From positions 24,067 through 88,066 of the forward strand of contig NZ_BPQL01000016.1 in NCBI RefSeq assembly GCF_022179225.1: a stretch of DNA of 64,000 nt, written 5' to 3'. Below are positions 41,529 through 51,755 of this stretch, one piece after another (position 1 is the first letter of the stretch; each line of letters opens with the position of its first letter). Source of the stretch: Methylobacterium goesingense (GTDB taxonomy: Bacteria; Pseudomonadota; Alphaproteobacteria; Rhizobiales; Beijerinckiaceae). Under the pieces are notes generated by a model. The model made no database searches and was not told the origin of the DNA. It saw only the letters and a list, made by a program, of their open reading frames with translations. A program made the translations under genes and the position numbers.

Positions 41529-42788
41529 TCAGGTACAGACCCGGCCGGCGAGCCAGCGCAGGCGGGCGGCCTCCAGGCCCCAGATCATGCCCAGCATCAT
41601 GTAGACGTGGCGCCACTTCTCGATGTCGATCTGCGCCGCCTGCAGGAAGAACATCATCAGCGCGGGCCAGACGATCTGTGCGTGCCGCCGGTAGGGCGTG
41701 TCCCGGCTCATCAGGCGGAAGCCCACGAAGCTCGTCATCACCACGAGGCCGATGAAGGTGGCGCCCCCGACCCAGCCGCCATTGGCGAAGCTGCCGATGT
41801 AGCTGTTGTGCGGCTCCAGGGCGAAGATCAGGCGCCAGCGCAAGGGCCCCATTCCGAGGGGCTCGTCGACCAGCATGCCGATGCCGCGCATCTGGTTGCC
41901 GAAACGGCCGGTCTCGCCGGTGTCGTAATCCTGCGTGACCGCCGCGCGCTTGGAGAACATCTCCGCCGTGTCGCCGATCGACATCAGGCCGACGATGGCG
42001 AGCGCCGAACCCGCGACCGCCAGGACCATGAGCGTGACGATGCGCCGGCGCAGGGCCGTGGACCGCGTGGTGCGGTAGACGCTGCCGACCATCACCGCGA
42101 TGGCGATGAGGGTCCCGCCCCAGGAGCCGCGCGAGAACGACAGGAAGATGCCGGCCACGATCACCAGAAGCACGACGGCGGAGAGGATCGGCCGGCGGGT
42201 GGTGCCGAGGAGCAGCCCGTGCATGAGGTAGAGGGCGCCGAGCGTCAGGAACGAGCCGAAGACGTTCGGGTCCTGGAAGGTCCCGGAGGCGCGTCCGTAC
42301 TTGTAGAACAGGTCCTCCGTCGGGATGAAGCCGAAATACCCGACGATGCCGAAAGCGCTCGACAGGAGGCAGCTCGCCACGAAGGTCTTGAGCGCCAGTT
42401 CCATGCGCGCATGCGTGTCGTCGGAGAACAGCATCGCGAAGAACACGCCGGTGATCGACAGGTAGGCGAGCTGGATCGTCCAGGTCACCGGCAGCGGCTG
42501 GTCGATGAAGGGCAGCAGCGCGACGGTGATGGCGCTGACGTAGAGGATCAGGAGCCAGAGCAGCGGCAGCATGCCCCGGTGCAGGCGCAGACCCAAGCAG
42601 AGCCAGAGCAGGATGGTGGGGATCGCCACCATGTCGTAGGGCGACGTGTCCGAGAAGGCGAAGCAGGCGAAGAAGATGAAGGCGACGAGAAGCACCGTCG
42701 CGAGACGCCGGAGCACGTGCAGGACGGGAAGCCCCGCCCAGGCGCCCGCCTGCCAGCGCGAAGCGCCGGGTGCCATCGTGAACGCCAT
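41529..42788 (-). CDS. O-antigen ligase/polymerase-like membrane protein
   Basis: A 419-residue polytopic protein with about 10-12 membrane helices. The periplasmic loop and following segment PHNSYIGSFANGGWVGG is the hallmark of the Wzy_C (O-antigen ligase/exopolysaccharide polymerase) family. LSFSRGSWGGTLIAIAVM is a second family motif. It should work at the inner membrane on lipid-linked glycans, either ligating them to lipid A or polymerising exopolysaccharide. It is not FtsW: SEDS motifs are absent. It lies 95 bases downstream of murD on the same strand, where ftsW is expected in the dcw cluster. No glycosyltransferases are adjacent. Confidence 0.88.
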   Translation of the reverse strand: MAFTMAPGASRWQAGAWAGLPVLHVLRRLATVLLVAFIFFACFAFSDTSPYDMVAIPTILLWLCLGLRLHRGMLPLLWLLILYVSAITVALLPFIDQPLPVTWTIQLAYLSITGVFFAMLFSDDTHARMELALKTFVASCLLSSAFGIVGYFGFIPTEDLFYKYGRASGTFQDPNVFGSFLTLGALYLMHGLLLGTTRRPILSAVVLLVIVAGIFLSFSRGSWGGTLIAIAVMVGSVYRTTRSTALRRRIVTLMVLAVAGSALAIVGLMSIGDTAEMFSKRAAVTQDYDTGETGRFGNQMRGIGMLVDEPLGMGPLRWRLIFALEPHNSYIGSFANGGWVGGATFIGLVVMTSFVGFRLMSRDTPYRRHAQIVWPALMMFFLQAAQIDIEKWRHVYMMLGMIWGLEAARLRWLAGRVCT

Positions 42789-42883
42789 GCACGCAACCCA
42801 TCATCGCGCCGCCGACAGGCTGGGGCGCGCTCCAGGCTTCGATGAGGCGCGAGAATGATTGAGATTTCGAGAAAAGCCGGGTC

Positions 42884-44245
42884 TCAGGGCAGCGCGCGCA
42901 CCAGATTCCGGAACTGATCCCCGCGATCCTCGAAGCTGCGGAACTGGTCGTAGGAGGCGCAGGCCGGCGAGAGCAGGACCACGGGTTCCGCCGCCTCAGA
43001 CGCGGCCGCCGCCTCGGCTGCCTTGGCGGTCGCGACCGCGAGGGTGCCGCAAGCCGTGTAGGGCACCCGCCCCTCCAGGGTGGCGGCGAACGCGTCGCTC
43101 GCCGCGCCGATGAGATAGGCATGGGCGACCCGGCCGAAGAGCGGCGCCAGGGGTACGATCCCGCCCTCCTTGGCCTTGCCGCCGAGGATCCAGTGGATGT
43201 CGTGGAAGGCGGTGAGCGCTTTCTCGGTGGAGTCGGCGTTGGTCGCCTTCGAATCGTTGACGAAGAGCACGCGCCCGCGCCGGGCGACCTCCTCCATGCG
43301 GTGGGGCAGGCCGGGAAAGCTGCGCAGGCCGGCGACGAGTTCGGCGTCGCTGATCCCGAGGGCCCGGACGCAGGCAGCGGCCACGGCCGCGTTCTGCCAG
43401 TTGTGCGCGCCCCGCAGGGAGCCGACTCCCGTCAGGTCGACGATCGGCGTCCCGTCGGCGTCGAACACCGTTCCGTCCCGGGCCGACAGGCCATCGAAGC
43501 CCGCTTGCGGCGTCCCGACATGGATGCGCACGGTCGGCCCCGTCCGCGCATCCGCGATGGCCCGGCTGAGATCGTCGTCGACGCCGACGATGGCGCGGTC
43601 CGCACCCGCCACCAGCCGCCCCTTGATGGCAGCGTAGTCGGCGAGCGTGCCGTGGCGGTCGAGGTGGTCGGGCGTGATGTTGAGGAGGATGCCGAGGCTC
43701 GGGTCGAGGCTGGGTGTCAAATCGATCTGGAACGAGGACATCTCGATCACGTGGATCCGGTCCGGCGCTGGCGGTGCCAGCGAGAGGATCGCGGTGCCGA
43801 TATTGCCGCCCATCTGAACGTCGCGGCCCGCGGAGGCCAGGATATGGGCGATCAGCGCCGTGGTGGTCGACTTGCCGTTGGTGCCCGTGATGGCGACGAA
43901 GGGCGCGCCCGGCGCCAGCGCCCGGCGCTCCTCGGCGAACAGTTCGATGTCGCCGATGACGGGAATGCCGGCTTCGCGCGCCTTCTCCACGGTCCAGTGC
44001 GGCGCCGGATGGGTCAGCGGCACGCCGGGGGCGAGGATGAGGGCCGAGAAGCCGGACCAGTCGGCCTCGTTCAGGTCGAACACCGTAACGCCCTGGTCGC
44101 GGGCGCGGCCCGTACTCTCCGGGCTGTCGTCCCAGGCGAGCACGTCGGCGCCGCCGGCGATGAGGGCTCGGACAGTGGCGAGACCGGAGCCGCCGAGGCC
44201 GAACAGGGCGACCTTCCGGCCGGCGAAGGTGGTGACGGGCGTCAT
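42884..44245 (-). CDS. murD: UDP-N-acetylmuramoylalanine--D-glutamate ligase
   Basis: A 453-residue Mur ligase that adds D-glutamate to UDP-MurNAc-L-Ala in the cytoplasm. The N-terminal domain has [17 protein letters not shown]. The ATP loop is [18 protein letters not shown] (about 118-135). [11 protein letters not shown] and the C-terminal [13 protein letters not shown] and [12 protein letters not shown] motifs are specific to MurD. It starts 11 bases after mraY and is the last recognised dcw gene in this run. Its D-glutamate substrate links it loosely to the dgcN-dgcA pair nearby. Confidence 0.95.
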   Translation of the reverse strand: MTPVTTFAGRKVALFGLGGSGLATVRALIAGGADVLAWDDSPESTGRARDQGVTVFDLNEADWSGFSALILAPGVPLTHPAPHWTVEKAREAGIPVIGDIELFAEERRALAPGAPFVAITGTNGKSTTTALIAHILASAGRDVQMGGNIGTAILSLAPPAPDRIHVIEMSSFQIDLTPSLDPSLGILLNITPDHLDRHGTLADYAAIKGRLVAGADRAIVGVDDDLSRAIADARTGPTVRIHVGTPQAGFDGLSARDGTVFDADGTPIVDLTGVGSLRGAHNWQNAAVAAACVRALGISDAELVAGLRSFPGLPHRMEEVARRGRVLFVNDSKATNADSTEKALTAFHDIHWILGGKAKEGGIVPLAPLFGRVAHAYLIGAASDAFAATLEGRVPYTACGTLAVATAKAAEAAAASEAAEPVVLLSPACASYDQFRSFEDRGDQFRNLVRALP

Positions 44246-44256
44246 CGTGACGGGGC

Positions 44257-45342
44257 TCAGCGCAGCTTCAGGGTGGCGAGACCGGCGAGCGCCAGGATCA
44301 CCGCGATGATCCAGAACCGGATCACGACCTGCGGCTCCTTCCAGCCCTTCTGCTCGAAATGATGGTGGATCGGCGCCATGCGGAAGACCCGCTTCCCCGT
44401 GAGCTTGAACGAGGCGACCTGGATGATCACCGACATCATCTCCAGCACGAACAGGCCGCCGACGATGGCCAGCACGATCTCGTGCTTGGTCGCCACCGCG
44501 ATGGTGCCCAGCAGACCGCCGAGCGCCAGGGACCCGGTATCGCCCATGAAGACCTGCGCGGGGGGCGCGTTGAACCAGAGGAAGCCGAGCCCCGCCCCGA
44601 TCACCGCCCCGCAGACCACCGCGAGTTCACCCGTGTCGCGAACGTAGTTCACCTGGAGGTAGCCCGCCGTGAAGACGTTGCCCACGAGGTAGGCGATCAC
44701 GCCGAAGGTGCCGCAGGCGATCATCACCGGCACGATGGCGAGACCGTCGAGGCCATCGGTCATGTTCACGGAGTTGCCGGCGCCGACGATCACGAAGGCG
44801 GCGAACAGCACGTAGAACCAGCCGAGGTTCAGAAGCGCGTCCTTGAAGACCGGGAAGGCGAGCTGGTTCTGAAGGGCGGGCGGCGAGTAGACCGCGATCA
44901 GCGTGCAGGCCGCGATGGCGATGGCGGCTTCGAGGGCCAGGCGGAACTTGCCGGAGAAGCCCTTGTGCGACTGCTTCGTGACCTTGAGGTAGTCGTCGTA
45001 GAACCCGATCGCGCCGAAGCCGAGGGTCACCGCCAGCGTCACCCAGACGTAGTGATTGCGCGGGTTCGCCCAGAGCAGGATCGCCACCACGCAGCCGGCC
45101 AGGATCATCAGGCCGCCCATGGTGGGCGTGCCGCGCTTCGTCAGCAGGTGCGACTGGGGGCCGTCCTCGCGGATCGGCTGGCCCTTGCCCTGGCGCAGGC
45201 GGAGCAGGGAGATGATCAGCGGCCCGAACCAGAACACGAACAGGCCCGCCGTGAACAGCGCGCCGCCGGTGCGGAAGGTGATGTAGCGGAAGACGTTGAG
45301 GGCGGAGACGGTGCCGCTCAAGTCCGAGAGGAGATACAGCAT
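44257..45342 (-). CDS. mraY: Phospho-N-acetylmuramoyl-pentapeptide transferase
   Basis: A 361-residue membrane enzyme with ten predicted helices that makes lipid I from UDP-MurNAc-pentapeptide and undecaprenyl phosphate. Motifs are [14 protein letters not shown], the Asp pair in [29 protein letters not shown], and the [12 protein letters not shown] loop. Length is normal. It lies 81 bases after murF and just before murD. Confidence 0.96.
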   Translation of the reverse strand: MLYLLSDLSGTVSALNVFRYITFRTGGALFTAGLFVFWFGPLIISLLRLRQGKGQPIREDGPQSHLLTKRGTPTMGGLMILAGCVVAILLWANPRNHYVWVTLAVTLGFGAIGFYDDYLKVTKQSHKGFSGKFRLALEAAIAIAACTLIAVYSPPALQNQLAFPVFKDALLNLGWFYVLFAAFVIVGAGNSVNMTDGLDGLAIVPVMIACGTFGVIAYLVGNVFTAGYLQVNYVRDTGELAVVCGAVIGAGLGFLWFNAPPAQVFMGDTGSLALGGLLGTIAVATKHEIVLAIVGGLFVLEMMSVIIQVASFKLTGKRVFRMAPIHHHFEQKGWKEPQVVIRFWIIAVILALAGLATLKLR

Positions 45343-45423
45343 CCAGCACCCGGCCGTGGTTCAGTTCGGAACTCGGCCGGAGGCGCGCGCGCGTCACCCT
45401 CCCCGGCCGTCATGAAGGTCGCC

Positions 45424-46884
45424 TCAGCGCGCGGCGGCGTGCGGCGGTTCGGCTTGGGCGTTCGCGTAACGGGCTTTGAGCGCTTCGACAATCCGGCCCA
45501 TGCGGATGCTGTTCGATCCCTTCACCATCACGGCGTCGCCGGGGCGCAGGGCCGAGAGCACGGGTTCGAGGAGGTCGGCCGAGGTCGCCGCCGCGGCGCC
45601 GCGGCGGCTCACGGGCAGGGCCTCGAACAGGTTGCGCATCAGCGGGCCGGCCGTGAAGACGAGGTCGACCTTGGCGGCCTCCACCGGCCCGGCGAGGTCG
45701 CGGTGGTGGGCCTCGCCCTCGGGCCCGAGCTCCAGCATGTCGCCCAGCACCGCGATGCGGCGGCCGCGTGGGCCGGTCTCGATGCCGGCCAGCGTCGCGA
45801 GAGCCGCGCGGATCGAGGCCGGGTTGGCGTTGTAGCTCTCGTCGACCAGGAAGGCCTCGCCCTCCCCGACCGCCAGAGCGGTGCGCTCGCCGCGCCCCAC
45901 CGGGGGCCGCAGGGCCGCCAGGGACAGGGCCGCGCGGGCGAGGTCCGCCCCGAGTGCATGCACCACCGCCATCACGCCCAGCGAATTCATGGCCGTGTGC
46001 CGACCGGGGGTGCCGAGCTGGTAGGTCACCGGAATGCCCATCACCACCGCGTCGACCACCGAGAGGTCGGGGCGCAGGACGATGCGCCGGGCGCGGACAT
46101 CCGCCTCCGGATGCTCGCCGAACGAGATGACCCGACCGGCGCGCGAAGCCTGGGCGTGGGCGAGGAGGCGGGGATAGTTCGGGTTGTCGCGGTTGATGAT
46201 CGCGGTGCCGCCCACCTTCAATCCGGAGAAGATCTCGCCCTTGGCGTCGGCGATGGCCGAGAGCGAGGCGAAGTGCTCGATGTGCACGGGCTCGACGGTG
46301 GTTACCAGGGCGATGTCGGGCTGCACCATCGCGGTGAGTGGCACGATCTCGCCCGGGTGGTTCATGCCGATCTCGAACACGCCGAACCGGGTCTCGGCGG
46401 GCATCCGCGCCAGGGTCAGGGGCACGCCCCAGTGGTTGTTGTACGAGGCGATGGAAGCGTGCGTCGCCCCCTGCGCGGAGAGGACGTGGCGCAGCGCCTC
46501 CTTGGTCCCGGTCTTGCCGACCGACCCTGTCACCGCGACGATGCTCGCGTCCGTGCGGGCGCGGGCCGCGGCGCCGAGCGCCCGCATGGCGCCGAGGACG
46601 GGATCTTCACCCGTGCCCGGGACGGCCAGGACCGGCCCGACGCCCGCGAAATCCTGCGCCCGATCTTCCGCGACCACGGCCGCGCCGGCGCCCCGCGCCA
46701 GGGCGGCCGCGACGAAGTCGTGCCCGTCCCGAGCCTCGCCCCGGATGGCGAAGAACAGGTCGCCGGGCTGCAGCGTGCGGGTGTCGATCGAGGCGCCGGT
46801 GATCGGCGTTGGCGCGCCCGACAGCGTGCCGCCGGTGGCGGCCTCCAGGGCGTCGGACGTCCAGAGCGGGGTGGTGTCGGTCAT
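45424..46884 (-). CDS. murF: UDP-N-acetylmuramoyl-tripeptide--D-alanyl-D-alanine ligase
   Basis: A 486-residue Mur ligase that adds D-Ala-D-Ala to the UDP-MurNAc-tripeptide. The first domain begins LWTSDALEAATGG. The ATP loop is VTGSVGKTGTKEAL, with FEIGMNHPGEI and INRDNPNY in the central domain and VDESYNANPASIRAAL in the third. The start ATG at 46884 overlaps the murE stop by four bases, so the two are translated together. Confidence 0.95.
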   Translation of the reverse strand: MTDTTPLWTSDALEAATGGTLSGAPTPITGASIDTRTLQPGDLFFAIRGEARDGHDFVAAALARGAGAAVVAEDRAQDFAGVGPVLAVPGTGEDPVLGAMRALGAAARARTDASIVAVTGSVGKTGTKEALRHVLSAQGATHASIASYNNHWGVPLTLARMPAETRFGVFEIGMNHPGEIVPLTAMVQPDIALVTTVEPVHIEHFASLSAIADAKGEIFSGLKVGGTAIINRDNPNYPRLLAHAQASRAGRVISFGEHPEADVRARRIVLRPDLSVVDAVVMGIPVTYQLGTPGRHTAMNSLGVMAVVHALGADLARAALSLAALRPPVGRGERTALAVGEGEAFLVDESYNANPASIRAALATLAGIETGPRGRRIAVLGDMLELGPEGEAHHRDLAGPVEAAKVDLVFTAGPLMRNLFEALPVSRRGAAAATSADLLEPVLSALRPGDAVMVKGSNSIRMGRIVEALKARYANAQAEPPHAAAR

Positions 46885-48359
46885 GCTGAGCGTTCCGCGA
46901 TCGCAGCCCGGAGGACGTCGTGGTCCGAGAAGGGCAGGACCTGTGACCCCACGATCTGGCCGGTTTCATGGCCCTTGCCGGCCACCACGAGCACGTCACC
47001 GGGCTCCAGCGCCCGCACGGCGGTGCGGATCGCCTCGGCCCGGTCGCCGATCTCGACGGCGCCCGGCGCGGCGGCCAGGATCGCGGCGCGAATTGCGGCC
47101 GGGTCCTCGCTGCGGGGATTGTCGTCGGTGACGATGACGGCATCGGCTTGTCTCGCCGCGATGGCGCCCATGATCGGGCGCTTGCCGGTGTCACGGTCTC
47201 CGCCGCAGCCAAAAACGAGGCGCAGGCGCCCCGTCGCGAAGGGACGGAGCGCCGTCAGCACGCCCTTGAGGGCTTCGGGCTTGTGGGCGTAGTCCACGAG
47301 GCAGAGCCCGCCATTGGCTTCGCCGATCCGCTCCATGCGGCCCGGCACGCCGGTGAGGTGCTCAAGGGCGGCGATCACGCCCGCCGGATCGGCCCGGCCG
47401 GCGGGGGTCACCAGCACGAGGCCGGCGGCGAGCAGCGCGTTCTCCACCTGAAAGCCGCCGACCAGCGGCAGGCGCACGGTGTAGTCCTGCAACCGGCCCG
47501 AGGCGCCGGGCGCCTGCAAGGCGAGATGTTGGTGAAAGCCCTCGGTGCGCGCGGAGATCAGCCGCACCGTATCGCCCTTCGACCCCGTGGTGTGGACATC
47601 GAGGCCACGGGCGGCGGCGGCCGCCACGACGACATCCGCATAGGCGCCGTCGCTGTTGATCACCGACGGGATGCCGGGCTGCGCCAGTGTCGTGAACAGC
47701 CGCAACTTGGCCGCCAGGTAGTCGTCCATGGTGGCGTGGTAGTCGAGATGGTCACGGCCGAGATTGGTGTAGCCCACCGCGGCGAGCGCGACCCCGTCGA
47801 GGCGGCGCTGCTCGATCCCGTGGGAGGACGCCTCCATGGCCAGATCGTCGATGCCGTCGTCGGCGAGCCGCGCCAGGGTGGCGTGCAGGGTCACGGGGTC
47901 GGGAGTGGTGAGCGAACCGTAGGTGGCGCCCCGGCTGGTGACGATGCCGACCGTGCCGAGGCTCGCGGCCTCGGCGCCGAGGCGCGCCAGGATCTGGCGC
48001 ACGAAATCGGTGACCGAACTCTTTCCGCTCGTCCCCGTCACCGCCACCACCCGGGCCGGCTGCCGGCCCGAGAAGGCCTGCGCCGCGCGGGCGAGGCTGC
48101 GGCGCACATCCGCCACGGTGACGTAGGGCACGCTTGGCCCGAGACCCTCCGGGCGTGGGCCCTCGCTCACCACCGCCACGGCGCCGGCCGCCGCAGCCTT
48201 GGCGGCGAAGCGGCGGCCGTCGGCCACGGTGCCCGGCACGGCGACGAAGACGAAGCCCGGCCCGACCTTTCGCGAATCCGCCGTCAGACCCGCGACCGGC
48301 AGGTCGGCGAGGCCGGCCTCCGCCTCGGGAAAGAGCCCACCGAGGGTCGGCCCGCTCAT
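46881..48359 (-). CDS. murE: UDP-MurNAc-L-Ala-D-Glu--2,6-diaminopimelate ligase
   Basis: A 492-residue Mur ligase that adds the third stem-peptide residue. The ATP loop is VTGTSGKSSVTDFVRQIL, followed by TTPDPVTLHATLARL. The DNPRSEDP motif is the signature of meso-diaminopimelate-specific MurE. LVDYAHKPEAL and FGCGGDRDTGKRP are typical. It overlaps ftsI upstream and murF downstream by four bases each. The diaminopimelate it uses derives from the pathway started by lysC in this window. Confidence 0.96.
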   Translation of the reverse strand: MSGPTLGGLFPEAEAGLADLPVAGLTADSRKVGPGFVFVAVPGTVADGRRFAAKAAAAGAVAVVSEGPRPEGLGPSVPYVTVADVRRSLARAAQAFSGRQPARVVAVTGTSGKSSVTDFVRQILARLGAEAASLGTVGIVTSRGATYGSLTTPDPVTLHATLARLADDGIDDLAMEASSHGIEQRRLDGVALAAVGYTNLGRDHLDYHATMDDYLAAKLRLFTTLAQPGIPSVINSDGAYADVVVAAAAARGLDVHTTGSKGDTVRLISARTEGFHQHLALQAPGASGRLQDYTVRLPLVGGFQVENALLAAGLVLVTPAGRADPAGVIAALEHLTGVPGRMERIGEANGGLCLVDYAHKPEALKGVLTALRPFATGRLRLVFGCGGDRDTGKRPIMGAIAARQADAVIVTDDNPRSEDPAAIRAAILAAAPGAVEIGDRAEAIRTAVRALEPGDVLVVAGKGHETGQIVGSQVLPFSDHDVLRAAIAERSA

Positions 48360-50281
48360 CGCCCGTCCACCTGCGTGGCGTGGTAGGCGCCGAGCTTCAC
48401 CATGAGGGGGAAGGGCTTCACCGGCGGGTCGAACTGGGGCGGCAGGCCGAGGACGGGGGCGACGCGCTCGATCACGCGTCCGGTGACGACCCCGGAGTTC
48501 CAGGCGGCGGTGGCGTAACCGCCGGATTCCGGCAGGCCCTGGGGCTCGTCCATGATGGTCACGAAAAGGTATTTCGGGTTGTTCATGGGTGCGGCGGCCA
48601 TGAAGGTCGTGAACAGGCGGTTCTTCACGTAGCGGCCGTGGATCACCTTCTCGGCGGTGCCGGTCTTGCCGCCCACGAAGTAGTACGGAATCGCCGCCTT
48701 CTTGGCCGAGCCCTCGACGGCGTTGAGCCGCATGATGAAGCGCATCGCCTCGCTGGTCTCGGGCTTGAGCACGCGGGTGGCCTTGGCCATCGCCTCCTCG
48801 GCGGTCGTCTTGAGAAAGGTCGGCGTCATCAGGAAGCCGCCGTTGGCGATCGCCGCCACCGCCGCCGTGGCCTGGATCGGTGCCACCGCGAGGCCGTGGC
48901 CGAACGCGATGGTGATGGTGTTGATCTCGGTCCAGCGAGCGGGAACGATGGGCTCGGCGCTCTCGGGCAGTTCCGTGCGGACGCGGTCGGTCAGGCCCAT
49001 CTTCTTCAGGAAGGCCTTGTGGCCGGGCACGCCGATGCCGAGGGCCATCTTGGCCGAGCCGATGTTGGACGAGTGCGTGAACACCTCCGGCATCGTGATG
49101 ACGCGGTTGGTGCCGTGGTACTCGTGGATCTTCTGCCGGCCCCAGTTCAGCACGCCGCCGCGCGTGTCGAAGGTCGAGTTGACGTTGAACTTGCCGGAAT
49201 CGAGGGCCATCGCCAAGGTCATCGCCTTGAAGGTCGAACCCATCTCGTAGACGCCGACGTTCATCCGGTTGATGCGGTCGGGATTGAGCGCGTCGGCCGG
49301 ATCGTTCGGGTCGAAGTCCGGCAGGGAGGCGAGTGCGATCACCTCCCCGGTCTGCACGTCGAGGATCATGCCAGCGGCGGCCTTGGCCTTGAAGTGCTCG
49401 AGACCCCAGGCCAGCTCGTCCCGCACGGCGAACTGCGCCCGCAGATCGATGGAGAGTTGCACCGGCTTCAGGTCGGTCTGCTTGGCGACCAGACCGAAAT
49501 CGTTGAGCGCCTTGTTACCCTGGTTGTCGATGTACTTCTCGATGCCGGCGATGCCGATGTTGTCGAGGTTGGTCACCCCCAGGATGTGGGCGGCGGCCGT
49601 GCCGTTCGGGTAGACGCGCTTGTGGTCGGGCAGGAAGCCGATGCCCGGAATGCCGAGCCGGTGGACCTCCGCCTGCTGCTTCGGAGTGATCTCGCGCTTG
49701 ACCCAGACGAAGCCTTTCTTCGTGGAGAGCTTGGCCCGCAATTCGGTGGCGTTGATCTGCGGCAGCACGGCAGTGAGGAGTTCGACCGCCTCGTCCTTGT
49801 CGTAGATGTTGCGGGGTTCGGCGAAGATCGAGACCGTGCGGATGTCGGTGGCCAGAATCTCACCGTTGCGGTCGACGATATCGGGTCGGATCGCCGTGGT
49901 GGCGGCGGCCGCGATCCGGCGATCGCCATTATCCGGCTCCGGGAAAGCCGCCATGTAGATGAGACGGCCGGAGATGGTGGCGAAGACCAGAGCGAAGCCG
50001 AGGCCCACGAGGCCCACGCGGGCGTAGGAGCGCTCGATGGCGAGGTGGAACATGGCCTTCGCGCCGCGCACCAGCCAGCTGGTCCGGGCGACGGACGCGT
50101 CGGCGATGCGCTCGACTGGCGCCGGGGCTTCGGACTCCACCGGAGCTTGCGAGTCGACCGAACCTTGCGAGTCGACCGAACCTTGGGACTCGACCCGATG
50201 CTCGTGGAGCGCGGAGTCCTGGGCCTCCGGGATCGGGTCGGGCCGGGATACGTCGGGGGGCTGGACTTCGGACACGGACAC
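48356..50281 (-). CDS. ftsI: Septal peptidoglycan transpeptidase FtsI (PBP3) with extended N-terminal tail
   Basis: A 641-residue class B penicillin-binding protein that crosslinks septal peptidoglycan with FtsW. One membrane helix is at about 88-108. The pedestal domain begins RPDIVDRNGEILA. The transpeptidase domain has the catalytic STFK (Ser349), SSN (404-406) and KTG (539-541). The cytoplasmic tail is unusually long, about 85 residues, with repeated SQGSVD units. GTG 50281 is chosen because it overlaps the ftsL stop (TAGTG); a second GTG lies two codons later. It is co-translated with ftsL and murE. Confidence 0.94.
   Translation of the reverse strand: MSVSEVQPPDVSRPDPIPEAQDSALHEHRVESQGSVDSQGSVDSQAPVESEAPAPVERIADASVARTSWLVRGAKAMFHLAIERSYARVGLVGLGFALVFATISGRLIYMAAFPEPDNGDRRIAAAATTAIRPDIVDRNGEILATDIRTVSIFAEPRNIYDKDEAVELLTAVLPQINATELRAKLSTKKGFVWVKREITPKQQAEVHRLGIPGIGFLPDHKRVYPNGTAAAHILGVTNLDNIGIAGIEKYIDNQGNKALNDFGLVAKQTDLKPVQLSIDLRAQFAVRDELAWGLEHFKAKAAAGMILDVQTGEVIALASLPDFDPNDPADALNPDRINRMNVGVYEMGSTFKAMTLAMALDSGKFNVNSTFDTRGGVLNWGRQKIHEYHGTNRVITMPEVFTHSSNIGSAKMALGIGVPGHKAFLKKMGLTDRVRTELPESAEPIVPARWTEINTITIAFGHGLAVAPIQATAAVAAIANGGFLMTPTFLKTTAEEAMAKATRVLKPETSEAMRFIMRLNAVEGSAKKAAIPYYFVGGKTGTAEKVIHGRYVKNRLFTTFMAAAPMNNPKYLFVTIMDEPQGLPESGGYATAAWNSGVVTGRVIERVAPVLGLPPQFDPPVKPFPLMVKLGAYHATQVDGR
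50140..50185. repeat. 18-bp tandem repeat in the 5' part of ftsI
   Basis: Units of the form ttgcgagtcgaccgaacc recur about two and a half times. They encode the SQGSVD repeats of the cytoplasmic tail of FtsI. As the unit is a multiple of three, copy changes keep frame. Confidence 0.7.
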
Positions 50282-50709
50282 TACCTCGAAGTCGTGGTCG
50301 GGGTTCTGGTGGTGGTGGTCCGGGGCGTGACGCTGCCCGTGGTGCGCGGGTCGTCGGAGGCGCGCCCGGCCACCGGCTTCTCCTTCGGCGTCGCGGTGGC
50401 GGCGAGGAGACGGCCGATTTCGTCGCCGCGGTCGGGACGGGTCGGCAGGTCGGCGAGGCGCCCGAGATGGACGGTGCCGATCGGCTCCAGCGCGAGGTAG
50501 CGGTCCACCGCCGCCTGCAGGCGATCGGGGCGGGTGAGGAGCTGCCACTCGGCGCGCAGGACCGCGATGGCCTGGCGCTCCCGTTTGAGCTGGCTCTGGG
50601 CCTTCGAGACCTGACCGGCCTGATAGAGTGTGTCGTACTTGATCGAGTAGGCGTAGATCGCCGACCCGATCAGGCCCAGCACCGCGACGAGGTTCAGCAA
50701 TCGGATCAC
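50281..50709 (-). CDS. ftsL: Cell division protein FtsL
   Basis: A 142-residue bitopic protein of the FtsL type. A short cytoplasmic start leads into a membrane helix ([20 protein letters not shown]). A leucine-zipper-like coiled coil follows ([20 protein letters not shown]), ending in [20 protein letters not shown], the conserved alphaproteobacterial FtsL block. The last ~45 residues are Thr/Pro/Arg rich. It would bridge FtsQB and FtsWI at the septum. GTG 50709 overlaps the rsmH stop by four bases, and its own stop touches ftsI. FtsL is easily missed in annotation, but the context makes it secure. Confidence 0.9.
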   Translation of the reverse strand: MIRLLNLVAVLGLIGSAIYAYSIKYDTLYQAGQVSKAQSQLKRERQAIAVLRAEWQLLTRPDRLQAAVDRYLALEPIGTVHLGRLADLPTRPDRGDEIGRLLAATATPKEKPVAGRASDDPRTTGSVTPRTTTTRTPTTTSR

Positions 50710-51755
50710 CGGCGCGCTCCTCCACTGCGGCCCGTCCGCGCGGGCAGCGCGGCCAGGGTCTCGATGGCCGCCAGGGGCTCTGGCGCGGGCGCATCCGTGC
50801 GCTGGACCGCGCGCAGCTTGGCCGAGCGGGCGCGGGGATTGACGGCGATCTCGGCCTCCGACGGCAGGACCGGCCCTTTGGTGACGGCCGCGAAGCTGCG
50901 CGGCGCCGGCGCCTCGAGGCTCGGCACGTGGCGCGAGGCCTGGGCCGCCCGGCCGCTCCGGGCCGAGAAGAACTGCTTCACGATCCGGTCCTCCAGCGAG
51001 TGGAACGTGACCACGCCGAGGCGCCCGCCCGGCTTCAGGATCCGCTCGGCGGCATGCAGCGCCTGCACCAGCTCGCCGAGTTCGTCGTTCACGGCGATCC
51101 GCAATCCCTGGAAGGTGCGGGTCGCTGGGTGGATGCCGCTCGCCGGATCGGCCCAGACCACGCTGGCGACGATCTCCGCCAGGGCTGCGGTGGTCTCGAT
51201 CCGGGCCTTGCGCCGGGCCTCGATGATCGCGCGCGCCACGGCGCGCGAGCGGCGCTCCTCGCCGTAATGGTAGATGATGTCGGCCAGATCCGCTTCCTCG
51301 GACTCGTTGACGAGGTCGGCGGCGCTCGGTCCGGCGCGCTCCATGCGCATGTCGAGGGGACCATCGTTGCGGAACGAGAAGCCGCGCTCGGGCTGGTCGA
51401 TCTGCATCGACGAGACGCCGATATCGAGAATGACCGCATCGGCCTCGGCGTGACCCGCCGCCCGCACGCAGGAATCCAGGGTGCCGAAGCGGCCGGACAC
51501 CAGGGCGAGGCGGCCGGCGGCCTCCGCCACCAGGGGCGCGCCCCCCGCGATGGCGCCGGGGTCGCGGTCGATTGCCAGGACCTGCACCGCGGGGTCGGCC
51601 TTCAGCATGGCACGCGTATAGCCGCCGGCGCCGAAGGTCCCGTCCACCGCTAGGGTGCGGCCCGGAAGGTCGAGGGCCTGCAGAACCTCGTTGAGGAGGA
51701 CCGGAACGTGCGGCGCTCCGTCGACCGGCCGCGGCGCGCGCGGCGCACGGGTCAT
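50706..51755 (-). CDS. rsmH: 16S rRNA (cytosine(1402)-N(4))-methyltransferase RsmH
   Basis: A 349-residue MraW/RsmH protein that methylates N4 of C1402 in the ribosomal P site. [15 protein letters not shown] is the typical N-terminal block, and [15 protein letters not shown] is the SAM loop. [35 protein letters not shown] and [13 protein letters not shown] are near-invariant family motifs. It is the first gene of the minus-strand dcw run, although mraZ usually precedes it. ATG 51755 is preferred; upstream codons give only arginine-rich sequence. Confidence 0.95.
   Translation of the reverse strand: MTRAPRAPRPVDGAPHVPVLLNEVLQALDLPGRTLAVDGTFGAGGYTRAMLKADPAVQVLAIDRDPGAIAGGAPLVAEAAGRLALVSGRFGTLDSCVRAAGHAEADAVILDIGVSSMQIDQPERGFSFRNDGPLDMRMERAGPSAADLVNESEEADLADIIYHYGEERRSRAVARAIIEARRKARIETTAALAEIVASVVWADPASGIHPATRTFQGLRIAVNDELGELVQALHAAERILKPGGRLGVVTFHSLEDRIVKQFFSARSGRAAQASRHVPSLEAPAPRSFAAVTKGPVLPSEAEIAVNPRARSAKLRAVQRTDAPAPEPLAAIETLAALPARTGRSGGARR

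Noticed and set aside
41529..42788. Interpretation of the gene after murD as ftsW
   Set aside because: The sequence has the Wzy_C HNSY-type periplasmic motif and lacks SEDS-family motifs, so it is an O-antigen-ligase-like protein.
44359..47292. A 977-codon open frame on the plus strand
   Set aside because: It lies antisense to mraY, murF and murE, whose motifs are complete. The long frame is a by-product of high GC content and has no recognisable domain.
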